Positions 38,004-46,974 are shown, counted from the stretch's first letter. The stretch is 64,000 nt of DNA from Solimonas terrae (GCF_011067135.1 NZ_JAAMOW010000006.1:186001-250000); one strand, 5' to 3'. Numbers and translations are program-made. Notes: generated from the letters alone by a model not told the origin.

Positions 38004-38363
38004 ATGAGCAATGTCCAACAATCCCTCGACAGCATGCTGGGCCTCGACGGCGCAATGTGCTGTGCCCTGGTCGACGCCAACAGCGGCATGATGCTGGGCC
38101 AGGCCGGCAGCGGACTCGACCTCGAACTCGCCGCCGCCGGCAACACGGAAGTCGTGCGCTCCAAGCTCAAGACCATGTCGTCGCTGAAGATCGCCGACAA
38201 GATCGAGGACATCCTCATCACGCTCGGCAAGCAGTACCACATCATCCGCCTGGTCGCGTCCAAGCAGGGCCTGTTCCTGTACTACGTGCTCGACAAGTCG
38301 CGCGCGAATCTCGCCCTCGCCCGTCGCAAGGCTGCCGAAGTCGAGACCGAACTGGCGCTCTGA
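38004..38363 (+). CDS. Roadblock/LC7-like protein 2 (GNTEVVRSK family)
   Basis: 119-residue soluble protein with a different roadblock-type pattern: GAMCCALVDANSGMMLGQAGSG, AAAGNTEVVRSK, IEDILITLGKQYHIIR and LFLYYVLDKSRANLALARR. Small proteins with these motifs accompany GTPases or roadblock proteins in actinobacteria and some gammaproteobacteria (recollection). It may pair with protein 1 as a heterodimer. It is 16 bases after the previous gene, with AAAGGA as Shine-Dalgarno. This appears to be the last gene of the module. Confidence 0.72.
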   Translation: MSNVQQSLDSMLGLDGAMCCALVDANSGMMLGQAGSGLDLELAAAGNTEVVRSKLKTMSSLKIADKIEDILITLGKQYHIIRLVASKQGLFLYYVLDKSRANLALARRKAAEVETELAL

Positions 38364-38394
38364 GTCCCGCGCCGCGACAGCGGCACCCGGCCAG

Positions 38395-38430
38395 CGCATC
38401 GTGGCCGTGCACCCGCACGGTCACGATGCG
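38395..38430 (+). terminator. Long hairpin after the roadblock operon
   Basis: 16-bp arms with one mismatched pair (CGCATCGTGGCCGTGC against GCACGGTCACGATGCG) and a 4-base loop lie between the second roadblock gene and pirin. No T-run follows, so it may terminate weakly or protect the mRNA 3' end. Confidence 0.4.
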
Positions 38431-38478
38431 GCCGCAGCCCTTCGCTTATGCTTGAGGCCCCTGTCCGCGGGCACGCGC

Positions 38479-39354
38479 ATGAGCGATTCCATCATCGATG
38501 TTCTCGAAGGCCGCGTGCGCGACCTCGGTGACGGCGACACCGTACGCCGCGTGCTGCCGATCGGCCATCGCCTGATGGTCGGCCCTTTCATCTTCTTCGA
38601 TCACATGGGCCCCTGGAACTTCGCGCCGGGCCGCGGCACCGACGTGCGCCCGCATCCGCACATCGGCCTGGCCACCGTCACCTATCTGTTCGAAGGTGCG
38701 ATCGATCATCGCGATTCGCTCGGCAGCGTGCAGACCATCGTGCCGGGCGATCTCAACTGGATGACCGCCGGGCGCGGCATCGTTCACTCCGAACGCAGCC
38801 CGGCCGCCGCCCGCGAGCATGGCGCGCGCCTGCACGGCATCCAGTCCTGGGTGGCGCTGCCGGACGATGCCGAGGAATGCGATCCGGCGTTCGTCCACTA
38901 TCCCGCCAGCGCGCTGCCGGGCCGGGACGCCGACGGCGTGCGCCTGCGCGTGATCGCCGGCGCCGCCTGCGGCTTGCAATCGCCGGTGCACTGCGCCTCG
39001 CCCACCTTCTACGTGGAAGCGCATCTGCGCAGCGGTGCCACGCTGAGCCTGCCGGATGACTACCGGGAACGGGCGCTGTATGTCGTGAGCGGCGGCATCG
39101 AGATTGCCGGCCGCCGTTTCGCCGAAAGCGCGATGCCGGTCTTTGCCGAAGGCGCCGCCGTCAGCGTGCGCGCCGTGGCCGACACCCATCTGATGCTGCT
39201 GGGCGGCGAGCCGCTGGGCGCCCGGCACATCTGGTGGAACTTTGTGTCCGGTCGCCCCGAGCGCATCGAACAGGCCCGGGCCGATTGGGCCGCGCAGCGT
39301 TTTGCGCAGGTACCCGGCGAAACCGAATTCATTCCACTGCCGGAGCGGCGCTGA
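38479..39354 (+). CDS. Pirin family protein
   Basis: 291-residue bicupin of the pirin family. The metal-binding first cupin has HPHIGLATVTYLFEGAIDHRDSLG and the SE...GIQSWVALP region (GIVHSERSP). Pirins act as quercetinases or redox cofactors; the exact role here is unknown. ATG 38479 was chosen because the longer frame from 38401 begins in the preceding hairpin. No clear operon partner. Confidence 0.88.
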   Translation: MSDSIIDVLEGRVRDLGDGDTVRRVLPIGHRLMVGPFIFFDHMGPWNFAPGRGTDVRPHPHIGLATVTYLFEGAIDHRDSLGSVQTIVPGDLNWMTAGRGIVHSERSPAAAREHGARLHGIQSWVALPDDAEECDPAFVHYPASALPGRDADGVRLRVIAGAACGLQSPVHCASPTFYVEAHLRSGATLSLPDDYRERALYVVSGGIEIAGRRFAESAMPVFAEGAAVSVRAVADTHLMLLGGEPLGARHIWWNFVSGRPERIEQARADWAAQRFAQVPGETEFIPLPERR

Positions 39355-39365
39355 TCGCGCTCGCG

Positions 39366-39417
39366 GCTCGCGCACGCTCCTGCCAAGGCGTGCACATGCG
39401 GCAGGAGCGGCGCGAGC
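39366..39417. repeat. REP-like hairpin after pirin
   Basis: Inverted repeat whose core CGCTCCTGCC/GGCAGGAGCG is perfect and whose outer arms (CTCGCGC/GCGCGAG) continue with a one-base bulge, around a 15-base loop. The AGGAGCG core also appears at 43685-43700, which suggests a repeated palindrome family. Confidence 0.55.
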
Positions 39418-39582
39418 GGCGATGATTCGTGGCCACAACAGGCGGCGCCGTCGGTGTTCATGCGCTGCCGGGGCGGTTCGCCGGCGCAGCGGCCGGAATC
39501 GGCGACCGGAGCGGCGGCTGTCATCAGGCGGCGGCCGTCACAGGCTACAGTAGGCCGGAACCCGAAACCGTGAGGTAGCGCC

Positions 39583-39906
39583 ATGATTGTCGTCACCACC
39601 GAAAACGTCGCCGGTTATCGCGTCAGCAAGACCCTGGGCCAGGTATTCGGCGTCGTCGTGCGCAGCCGCGGCATCGGCGGCAATCTGATGGCCGGCCTGC
39701 GCTCCATCGTCGGCGGCGAAATTCACGAATACACGGCGATGCTCGAAGAGGCACGCCGCCACGCGGTCGATCGTCTCGTCAAGAACGCCGACGCCATGGG
39801 CGCCGATGCGGTGATCATGATGCGCTTCGATTCGGCCGAGATGGCGCAGACCATGAGCGAGATCGTCGCCTACGGTACCGCCGTCAAGCTCGAAGCGCTG
39901 AACTGA
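39583..39906 (+). CDS. YbjQ/DUF74 family protein
   Basis: 107-residue YbjQ-family protein (UPF0145). The family forms pentamers and has been called heavy-metal-binding domain, although function is unknown. Recognisable segments are GLRSIVGGEIHEYTAMLEEAR and NADAMGADAVIMMRFDSAEM. It begins with ATG after GAGGTAGCGCC. The next gene, a small membrane protein, starts 17 bases later, so the two probably form a transcript. Confidence 0.9.
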   Translation: MIVVTTENVAGYRVSKTLGQVFGVVVRSRGIGGNLMAGLRSIVGGEIHEYTAMLEEARRHAVDRLVKNADAMGADAVIMMRFDSAEMAQTMSEIVAYGTAVKLEALN

Positions 39907-39922
39907 AGCGGCAGCGACGATC

Positions 39923-40216
39923 GTGCTCAGGAAAGTCCTGCTGACCATCGGCGTGCTGCTGCTGCTCGCGGCCGCCGTCTGCGCGGCGATCGGCTTCTAT
40001 CCCATCCTGCCGCATCTGCTGTTCGCCGGCCTGCTGCTGACCGCCGGCATCGGCTACGAGCGCTGGCGTTACAAGGCCGCGCGGCCGGATGCCCCGGACC
40101 CGCGCTGGCAGGCAACGGGCGAGCGCTTCGTCGATCCGGAGAGCGGTGCGCTCACCGAGGTCTGGTACGACCCGCGCAGCGGCGAGCGCCACTACGTGAA
40201 GCTGCCGTCGCGCTGA
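39923..40216 (+). CDS. Small membrane protein of unknown function
   Basis: 97-residue protein with a hydrophobic N-terminal half (about 5-45; two closely spaced TM helices) and a soluble tail with the pattern WQATGERFVDPESGALTEVWYDPRSGERHYV, which may be a small beta domain. I do not recognise the family. The start is GTG (39923) without a clear Shine-Dalgarno. It follows YbjQ closely and converges with purT 13 bases on. Confidence 0.6.
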   Translation: MLRKVLLTIGVLLLLAAAVCAAIGFYPILPHLLFAGLLLTAGIGYERWRYKAARPDAPDPRWQATGERFVDPESGALTEVWYDPRSGERHYVKLPSR

Positions 40217-40229
40217 GCGCGGCAGCGTT

Positions 40230-41420
40230 TCAGTCGGCCAGCTTGAGCGCCGCCGCCGCGCGTCGCGCCTTGGCACGTGCCGCATCGACGGTCTCGTCCA
40301 GCGCCAGCGTCACCGCCATGCGGCGCTTGCCGACGATCTCCGGCTTGCCGAACAGGCGCAGCTGCGTGTCCGGCTCGGCGAGCGCTTCGGCGGCGCCGGC
40401 ATAGCGCGGCGCCTTGCGATCACCCTCGAACAACACCGCACAGCTGGCCGCCGCGCCGCGCGTGCGAATGTTCGGAATCGGCAGGCCGAGGATCGCCCGC
40501 GCGTGCAGCGCGAACTGCGAAAGATCCTGCGAGATCAGCGTCACCAGACCCGTGTCATGCGGCCGCGGCGACAGCTCGGAAAAGATCGCCTCGTCGCCGC
40601 GGATGAACAGCTCGACGCCGAACAGGCCACGGCCGTGCTCGCCACACAGCGCATCGACGACCTTGCCGGCGATGTCCTGCGCATGCTTCAGCACCGCCGC
40701 GCTCATCGCCTGCGGCTGCCAGGACTCGCGGTAGTCGCCGTCGATCTGCAGATGGCCGACCGGCGCGCAGAACGACACGCCGCCGGCATGCTTCACCGTC
40801 AGCAGCGTGATTTCGTATTCGAAGGGCACGAAGCCTTCGACGATGACGCGGCCCCGGCCGGCACGGCCACCGGCCTGTGCGTAGTCCCAGGCCTTCTGCA
40901 CATCGGCGGCATTGCGTATCACCGACTGGCCCTTGCCGGACGAGGACATCACCGGCTTGACGACGCAGGGCATGCCGAGCGCGGCGACCGCATCGCGATA
41001 TTCCTCGACCGTAGCGGCGAAACGGTAAGGCGAGGTCGGCAGGCCGAGCTCCTCGGCGGCCAGACGACGGATGCCTTCGCGATCCATCGTCAGCCACGCG
41101 GCGCGCGCGGTCGGAATCACGACATGGCCTTCGCGCTCCAGCGCCTGCAGCGTCGGCGTGTGGATCGCCTCGATTTCCGGCACGATCAGCTGCGGCTTTT
41201 CGAGTTCGATCACGCGCCGGATTTCGTCGCCGTCGAGCATGTTGATGACATGACTGCGATGCGCGACCTGCATGGCCGGCGCATTGGCATAGCGATCGAC
41301 GGCGATCGTCTCGACACCAAGCCGCTGCAATTCGATCACGACCTCCTTGCCGAGTTCGCCGGAGCCGAGCAGCAGGACCCGCGTTGCGCCTGCCGTCAGC
41401 GGCGTACCGAAAATCGTCAT
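40230..41420 (-). CDS. purT: Formate-dependent phosphoribosylglycinamide formyltransferase
   Basis: 396-residue ATP-grasp enzyme that formylates GAR with formate and ATP in purine synthesis. Motifs are [20 protein letters not shown] (N-terminal preATP-grasp), [16 protein letters not shown] (ATP binding) and [15 protein letters not shown]. Length equals that of E. coli PurT (392). The ATG (41418-41420) has GGAG eight bases upstream. It is divergent from pyk with 88 bases between. Confidence 0.96.
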   Translation of the reverse strand: MTIFGTPLTAGATRVLLLGSGELGKEVVIELQRLGVETIAVDRYANAPAMQVAHRSHVINMLDGDEIRRVIELEKPQLIVPEIEAIHTPTLQALEREGHVVIPTARAAWLTMDREGIRRLAAEELGLPTSPYRFAATVEEYRDAVAALGMPCVVKPVMSSSGKGQSVIRNAADVQKAWDYAQAGGRAGRGRVIVEGFVPFEYEITLLTVKHAGGVSFCAPVGHLQIDGDYRESWQPQAMSAAVLKHAQDIAGKVVDALCGEHGRGLFGVELFIRGDEAIFSELSPRPHDTGLVTLISQDLSQFALHARAILGLPIPNIRTRGAAASCAVLFEGDRKAPRYAGAAEALAEPDTQLRLFGKPEIVGKRRMAVTLALDETVDAARAKARRAAAALKLAD

Positions 41421-41508
41421 CGAGATTCTCCGAAACTGTTTTGCGTGCGGCGCTGCCGGCGACGCGTCATGGGCATAAACTGATTGTATTCGGAGAACTT
41501 CAAAAACC

Positions 41509-42945
41509 ATGATCCGTCGCACGAAAATCGTCGCCACCCTGGGGCCCGCCACCGATGACCCCGCCGTCCTGAACAAGCTGCTCGCCGCAGGTGTCGATGT
41601 CGTGCGCCTGAATTTCTCGCACGGCAAGGCCGAGGATCAGCAGCGCCGCGCCGCACAGGTGCGCCGCGCCGCGCAGGAACTGGGCGTCGATGTCGGCATC
41701 CTCGCCGATCTGCAGGGCCCGAAGATCCGCATCGAATCGTTTGCCGCCGGCCCCGTCGATCTGCAGGAAGGCCAGCGCTTCACGCTCGACACCGCGCTCG
41801 GCGCGCAGGCCGGCGATGCCGATATCGTCGGCTGCGCCTACGAGGAGCTGCCGCGCGATGTCGTTGCCGGTGACGTGCTGCTGCTCAATGATGGCGCGAT
41901 CACGATGCGCGTCGACCAGGTCACCGGCACGCGCGTGCATTGCACGGTGCTGATCGGCGGCGTGCTGTCGAACCGCAAGGGCATCAACAAACAGGGCGGT
42001 GGCCTGTCGGCCGCGGCTCTGACCGAAAAGGACAAGGCGGACCTGCGCACCGCCGTCGCCCTCGATGTCGACTTCATCGCCGTCTCGTTCCCGCGCGCCG
42101 CCGCCGACATGATCGAGGCACGGCAACTGGTCGAAGCGGCCGGCGGGCATTGCGCACTGGTCGCCAAGATCGAGCGCGCCGAGGCATTGCCGGTGCTGCG
42201 CGAGATCGTCGCCGTCAGCGACGTGGTGATGGTCGCGCGCGGCGATCTCGGCGTCGAGATCGGCGACGCGGAGCTGCCGGGCTGGCAGAAGCGCATCATT
42301 GCCGAGGCGCTGGAGCAGAACAAAATGGTCATCACCGCGACGCAGATGATGGAGTCGATGATCAGCAACCCGATTCCGACCCGCGCCGAAGTGCTCGACG
42401 TCGCCAATGCCGTCATGGACGGCACCGATGCGGTGATGCTGTCCGCCGAAACCGCGGCCGGCAAATATCCGGTGAAGACCGTCGAGGCGATGTCGCGCGT
42501 TTGCGTCGGCGCCGAGGCTGCATCACCGGCGACGCAGCGCCGCGGCCTGACGTTCGACACGCATTTCGCGCGCACCGACGAGGCGATCGCGATGGCCACG
42601 GCCTGGACCGCGCGCCACATGCATGCCCGCGCGATCGTCGCGATGACCGAGTCCGGCGCAACGGCGCTGATGATGTCGCGCAGCGAAAACCAGATTCCGA
42701 TCTACGCCCTGACGCCGCAGGAAAAGACGCGACGGCGCATGGCGCTGTGTCGCGGCGTCTACCCGGTCGCGTTCGAGACCCACAACGAGGCGGCGCCCGG
42801 CCTGGTCAAGACCATGGAGGCGATCGCGATCCTGAAGTACCGCGGCGCGGTTGCCGATGGCGACCGCGTGCTGGTGACCAAGGGCGACGGCGTCACCGCC
42901 GGCGGCACCAACACGATGAAGATCATGAAGGTCGGCGAGACCTGA
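41509..42945 (+). CDS. pyk: Pyruvate kinase
   Basis: 478-residue pyruvate kinase, which makes pyruvate and ATP from phosphoenolpyruvate and ADP at the end of glycolysis. Signatures are [19 protein letters not shown]-like [35 protein letters not shown] and [14 protein letters not shown]. It matches the PykA (AMP-activated) group more than PykF by the length and N-terminus (inference). It is followed by ugpQ after 48 bases on the same strand. Confidence 0.96.
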   Translation: MIRRTKIVATLGPATDDPAVLNKLLAAGVDVVRLNFSHGKAEDQQRRAAQVRRAAQELGVDVGILADLQGPKIRIESFAAGPVDLQEGQRFTLDTALGAQAGDADIVGCAYEELPRDVVAGDVLLLNDGAITMRVDQVTGTRVHCTVLIGGVLSNRKGINKQGGGLSAAALTEKDKADLRTAVALDVDFIAVSFPRAAADMIEARQLVEAAGGHCALVAKIERAEALPVLREIVAVSDVVMVARGDLGVEIGDAELPGWQKRIIAEALEQNKMVITATQMMESMISNPIPTRAEVLDVANAVMDGTDAVMLSAETAAGKYPVKTVEAMSRVCVGAEAASPATQRRGLTFDTHFARTDEAIAMATAWTARHMHARAIVAMTESGATALMMSRSENQIPIYALTPQEKTRRRMALCRGVYPVAFETHNEAAPGLVKTMEAIAILKYRGAVADGDRVLVTKGDGVTAGGTNTMKIMKVGET

Positions 42946-42993
42946 GACGCGGACGCGCCGCAAGCCAGCCGACGAAGCCCAGGAGAACGCGCC

Positions 42994-43695
42994 ATGAATG
43001 ATCCCGCTTCGCTCACCGTCATCGGCCATCGCGGCGCGCGCGGCCACGCGCCCGAGAACACCCTGCTCGCGCTCGACACCGGCATCCGCCTCGGCGCGCA
43101 CTGGCTGGAGTTCGACGTGCAGCTCGCCGACGGCGAGCTGTGGCTGATGCATGACCTGAGCGTCGATCGCACCACCGGCGGCCGCGGCCTGCTCACGGAA
43201 ATGGACTGCGCCGAGATCCGCGCCCTGCGCACCGGCGGCCAGGACGTCCCGACGCTGCGCGATGCGCTCGACCTGATCGAGAACCGGGCCGGCGTCAACA
43301 TCGAGCTGAAGACCTGGAACGGCTGCGCGCAGGCAGTAGCCGGCGTGCTGCGCGAATATCTCGCCGACGGCTGGCCGGTCGAACGCTTCTGCGTCTCGTC
43401 GTTCCACCACCCGGAACTCTGGGAATTCCACGCCCTGCTGCCGGACGTGCCCATCGGCGCGCTGATCTGCGGCGTCCCGCTGGACTGGGCCGGGCCGGCC
43501 ATCGAACTCGGTGCCAGCGTGCTGTCGATCTCCAGCGAATTCGTCGACGAAAAGCTGATTGCCGACGCCCACGAGCGCGGACTCAAGCTCCACGTCTACA
43601 CCGTCAACGAGCCGGACGAGATGCGTCGCCTGATGTCGCTCGGTGTCGACGGCATCTTCACCGACTACCCCGATCGCGCCCTCTCGCTCCTGTAG
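42994..43695 (+). CDS. ugpQ: Glycerophosphodiester phosphodiesterase, cytoplasmic
   Basis: 233-residue GDPD enzyme without a signal peptide. The catalytic motif GHRGARGHAPENTLLA contains the general acid/base His, followed by EFDVQLADGELWLMHD (metal Glu/Asp and second His). It hydrolyses glycerophosphodiesters to glycerol-3-phosphate. ATG follows AGGAG. It lies next to pyk and may be co-transcribed. Its stop codon TAG falls inside a 16-bp palindrome. Confidence 0.92.
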   Translation: MNDPASLTVIGHRGARGHAPENTLLALDTGIRLGAHWLEFDVQLADGELWLMHDLSVDRTTGGRGLLTEMDCAEIRALRTGGQDVPTLRDALDLIENRAGVNIELKTWNGCAQAVAGVLREYLADGWPVERFCVSSFHHPELWEFHALLPDVPIGALICGVPLDWAGPAIELGASVLSISSEFVDEKLIADAHERGLKLHVYTVNEPDEMRRLMSLGVDGIFTDYPDRALSLL

Positions 43696-43700
43696 GAGCG
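43685..43700. repeat. Palindrome CGCTCC-TGTA-GGAGCG at the ugpQ end (REP-like)
   Basis: The perfect 6-bp stem with TGTA loop and following CAGCCGCGACC resembles the TGTAGGAGCG-type palindromes of pseudomonads and xanthomonads. It overlaps the last codons of ugpQ and could be a REP element or terminator for both convergent genes. Confidence 0.5.
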
Positions 43701-43750
43701 TCGCCAGCCGCGACCAGCGGTTTCGACGACGCCTGCAGCCACAGCGCGCT

Positions 43751-44185
43751 TCAGCCGCCGAGCAACTGCCGTACCGCCGGCTCCATCGCCCGCAGGCCCG
43801 CTGCACGGCCGATCTCCAGCGCCGCGTCGACGCCCATTTCGTCGAGCTTGGCCGCCTTGACCGCAAACAGCGCGCCGACGCGATTGCTGCTCGCGCAATG
43901 CACGAGCGCCGCGCCCTGGATGTTCTCCAGCGCGATCGCCAGCTGACGCGCGTTGTCTTCGTTGAGGTCGGCGGCGCCGGCAACGGGAATGTTGACGTAT
44001 TCGAGCCCGAGCTCGCGCATCAGCTCCGCCTCGTCATACGCGCAAGGCTCGGCCGGAGGACACAGATTGATGACGCGCGTCACGCCGCGCTGTTTGGCCA
44101 GCAGGAAATCGTCCGGCGACGGCCGGCCAGCGGTCGAGACCTGCGGGAACGGCTGGCCGGCATTCGGCAATTCGGGGAGCAGCAT
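43751..44185 (-). CDS. DUF442 (beta-lactamase hydrolase-like / PTP-like) family protein
   Basis: 144-residue protein of the TIGR01244/DUF442 group, related to tyrosine-phosphatase folds. The active-site-like loop VHCASSNRVG carries Cys97 and Arg102 with a Cx4R spacing, shorter than classic phosphatases. Otherwise the fold cues are INLCPPAEP and LEYVNIPV. Family proteins have been linked to sulfide or persulfide metabolism when joined to sulfur dioxygenases; no such gene is nearby. ATG 44183-44185 is supported by GGAG eight bases upstream. Confidence 0.82.
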   Translation of the reverse strand: MLLPELPNAGQPFPQVSTAGRPSPDDFLLAKQRGVTRVINLCPPAEPCAYDEAELMRELGLEYVNIPVAGAADLNEDNARQLAIALENIQGAALVHCASSNRVGALFAVKAAKLDEMGVDAALEIGRAAGLRAMEPAVRQLLGG

Positions 44186-44452
44186 GACGGTGACTCCGGC
44201 GTGAAAACAGGGCGGCAAGCTTAGCGCCTGCTCCCGGCCTCGGCGATTGCCGTGCCGCCGCGCGGCTGTGCACGGACGCCGGCATCGAGGCCGCACGAAC
44301 GTCGGCCGTCGCACGGCCCGTATTTCAGGCCCACCCTTCGCACGGCCGGTACAACCGTCGTTGCCCGATCGCATTGACGTGCGAGAGGATCGAGTGCCGA
44401 CAGCGCGATCCAGTAGCGCCGCGGTACCCACCGCCCCGACCGCGGTATCCGA

Positions 44453-46207
44453 TCAAACCGGGCCGCGGTCGCCTGCCCGGTGCGCGGCCCACAGGCCCTC
44501 GAAGAAGCTGCGCGCGTTCACGCCCAGGGTGCGCGTGCGGTAGCCACCTTCCTGCACGATCAGCGTCGGCAGACCGAGCGCGCCGATCAGCCGGCCATTG
44601 CCGTCGAAGTCCTTCGCGATCAGCGGCCAGCTGCCGGTGGGATCGGCCTTCGCGGTATCGAGGCCCAGGCACACCACCAGAAACGCCGGTCCGAATTCGC
44701 GTATCGCCGCGAGCGCCTTGTGCAGCGTCTGCCGATAGCGCTCGGCGGTGATCGTCTCGGGCAAGGGCAGATTGAGATTGGCGCCCTCGCCCGCCAGCTG
44801 GCCGCGTTCATCGGCAAAGCCCGAGCAGTGCGGATACGCCGCCGGCGGTGCGCCGTGGATCGACACCGTGAACACGTCGGCGCGCTCGTAGAAGATGTCC
44901 TGCTGACCGTTGCCGTGATGAAAGTCGAGATCGAGGATCGCGACGCGCCCGTACTGGCTCAGATACTCGGCCGCGATCGCGGCGTTGTTCAAATAGCAGA
45001 AGCCGCCGAACACGCGGCGCTCGGCGTGATGACCGGGCGGGCGCACCAGCGCATAGGCCAGATCAAAGCCCTCGAACAGCAGCTCCGCCCCGGTCAGCGC
45101 GCAATCGACGGCGCCGCGCGCCGCTCGGTAGACGTTGGCATTGAGCGGCGTGAAGGTGTCCGTGCAGTAATAGCCGATCTGCAGTTCCAGATCCTTGGGC
45201 GGGCGCTGCAGATTGCGCACCGGAAAGATCACCGGATAGATCGACTTGCCCGGCGGCAGCTGGATGCAGGCATCACGCAGGTAATCGAGATAGGCGCGCG
45301 TGTGCACCTTCAGCAGCAAGGCCTGCGGCGCGTGCCGGGCCTCGACGCGTTTGAACAGCCCGGTCTTGTCGAGTTCTTCGAGGATCAGCGGAATGCGCAC
45401 CGGCGCCTCGACATAGCCGCGATCACGAATGTGGTGGATGTCGTGATCGGCGTTGACCAGCAGGGCGATGCGACCCGGCCCTTCGGCTGGCGTGGCCGGC
45501 GCGCTGGCGACGCGACGCTGGTAGCGCGGCGGCCGCAGCTCGGCGATGTCGCTTTTGAAGGATTCCGCGACCTTGGCAATGTCGGCCGCCGGGATCAGAT
45601 GCGCGTACTTGCGCTCGAGGATCGCGCTGACGATCGGCTGCAGCACCTCGCGTCGCAAGGGCTGCGTGCTGCCGAGCGCGTCGTACATCAGGTAATACAG
45701 ATCCTGATCGCCCTCGAACACCGGCGTGTCGTAGGCGTTGTCGGCAATCGGCCGCGCGCCGAAACGCTCGTAGAACTTCAGGCGCTGCCGGTTCTGCGCC
45801 AGCTTGTCCGGATCGCGGATGACGGCCGGATCGTCGACCGAACATTCGAAGAACAGACCGAGCGCGCCGCGCGCGGCCGCTTCCTCGCGCACGCGCTCGT
45901 ACAGCCCGCCTCCGAGACCGCCGCCGGTCACGTCGGCCCCGGTCGAGATCAGTTCGAGGAAGACCGCCTGCACGTCCGGCATGTGCAGCAGCATGGCGAA
46001 GCCCTTGACCTTGCCGAGTGCACTTTCGGCCACTAGCAGCACCGACTGATAGCGGTACTGGAACGGATCGCGCAGCTGCAGCGGAATCTTGTCGACATCG
46101 CGGTTTTGCGCGCCGGGAAACTGCGCCCGCAGGATCTCCTGCACCTGCGCGATGACGTCGCGGTTGGCGACACTGTGGTCATCGTGAATCTTGCGTATGC
46201 GCAGCAT
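44453..46207 (-). CDS. GNAT-histone deacetylase fusion protein
   Basis: 584-residue protein joining two opposed activities. Residues about 1-180 resemble a GNAT acetyltransferase (LLVAESALGKVKGFAML; GGGLGGGLYERVREEA). Residues about 245-580 are a class-II-like deacetylase: PPGHHAERR (390-398), LDLDFHHGNGQQ (zinc Asp and His) and the GLDTAKADP zinc Asp region. Family members deacetylate polyamines or lysines. ATG 46205-46207 was preferred over the GTG six bases upstream by Shine-Dalgarno spacing (GGAG then nine bases). Next to an inverted-repeat element. Confidence 0.85.
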   Translation of the reverse strand: MLRIRKIHDDHSVANRDVIAQVQEILRAQFPGAQNRDVDKIPLQLRDPFQYRYQSVLLVAESALGKVKGFAMLLHMPDVQAVFLELISTGADVTGGGLGGGLYERVREEAAARGALGLFFECSVDDPAVIRDPDKLAQNRQRLKFYERFGARPIADNAYDTPVFEGDQDLYYLMYDALGSTQPLRREVLQPIVSAILERKYAHLIPAADIAKVAESFKSDIAELRPPRYQRRVASAPATPAEGPGRIALLVNADHDIHHIRDRGYVEAPVRIPLILEELDKTGLFKRVEARHAPQALLLKVHTRAYLDYLRDACIQLPPGKSIYPVIFPVRNLQRPPKDLELQIGYYCTDTFTPLNANVYRAARGAVDCALTGAELLFEGFDLAYALVRPPGHHAERRVFGGFCYLNNAAIAAEYLSQYGRVAILDLDFHHGNGQQDIFYERADVFTVSIHGAPPAAYPHCSGFADERGQLAGEGANLNLPLPETITAERYRQTLHKALAAIREFGPAFLVVCLGLDTAKADPTGSWPLIAKDFDGNGRLIGALGLPTLIVQEGGYRTRTLGVNARSFFEGLWAAHRAGDRGPV

Positions 46208-46239
46208 CGACACACTCCGCAGCGGATGGCCTTACGTTA

Positions 46240-46423
46240 CGGCCTGTTAACGCTATGGACGATCGCTGCGTTGCTGCCAGCAATCGCGCCAGGCAAGGCA
46301 GGAGCCGCAGGGCTTGGTGGCGCCAAGCGCAAGGCTCGTAACGTCGCATGGCGCGATTGCTGGCGCAACCCGAATGGGGCGGGGCCGTTTTGGCGCAGCG
46401 ATTGCCATCGCGTTAACAGGCCC
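46240..46423. mobile_element. Nested inverted-repeat element (MITE-like)
   Basis: This 184-base segment fills most of the 345-base gap between the HDAC fusion and a VOC gene; I see no gene in that gap. The outer ends are inverted copies of GGCCTGTTAACGC and their match continues for about 30 bases. A second inverted pair, GCCAGCAATCGCGCCA and its complement, lies inside, and a small hairpin (GCTTGG/CCAAGC) is at the centre. TA dinucleotides border both ends (46238-46239 and 46424-46425), consistent with a TA target duplication of IS630/Tc1- or IS5-like elements. No coding sequence inside. Confidence 0.65.
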
Positions 46424-46552
46424 TAGCGCAACGGCCGCGATTCCGGATGCCGTCCTGCCAGCTGCCGGACGCCATTTTCCGGGCGTTTGCCGGCGAGCGG
46501 CGGCTTCGGCGAGACTCGGCGTCCCGATAATCAGAAAGCAGGAGAACGCAAC

Positions 46553-46924
46553 ATGGCAGCAGTGGGATATGTGTGCATCGGCACCAACGATTTCGACCGC
46601 GCGACCGCCTTCTACGATGCCCTGCTCGGCGAGTTCGGCGGCAAGCGTTTGATGCCGACACCGAAGGGTCTGATTTACCAGCTCGGCGGCGGCGCGATGG
46701 TCATGATCACCCGACCGTACAACGATCAGCCGGCGACGATCGGCAACGGCAACATGGTCGCGTTCAAGGCCGACGACAAGGAACAGGTCGCCAAGTGGCA
46801 TGCCAAGGCGCTCTCGCTCGGCGCGACCTGCGACGGCGCTCCCGGCGCGCGCGGCGGCTTCGGCGAGTTCGCGTATTTTCGCGATCTGGATGGCAACAAG
46901 CTGGCGGCGTTCTGCCTGGGTTGA
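46553..46924 (+). CDS. VOC family protein (glyoxalase/bleomycin-resistance-like)
   Basis: 123-residue single-chain VOC protein, likely a dimer. It has the paired beta-alpha-beta-beta-beta pattern: IGTNDFDRATAFYDALLGEF and a GGFGEFAYFRDLDGNKLAAF end with the metal-ligand Glu region. Substrate unknown. ATG 46553 has AGGAGA upstream. It converges with MerR, and the inverted-repeat element lies 130 bases upstream. Confidence 0.88.
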   Translation: MAAVGYVCIGTNDFDRATAFYDALLGEFGGKRLMPTPKGLIYQLGGGAMVMITRPYNDQPATIGNGNMVAFKADDKEQVAKWHAKALSLGATCDGAPGARGGFGEFAYFRDLDGNKLAAFCLG

Positions 46925-46950
46925 TGCGGCAGCCGCTTGAAAGGCGCCAG

Positions 46951-46974
46951 GCGCGCAGCCAGGACGCTGCGCGC
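46951..46974. terminator. Hairpin between convergent VOC and MerR genes
   Basis: Perfect 8-bp GC stem (GCGCGCAG/CTGCGCGC) with an 8-base loop, 26 bases after the VOC stop. No T-run, so only a weak terminator call. Confidence 0.35.

Noticed and set aside
46241-46422. Ordinary rho-independent terminator
   Set aside because: The arms are too far apart, nested three deep, lack a T tract and lie upstream of both flanking starts, so a mobile or structured element is a better reading.
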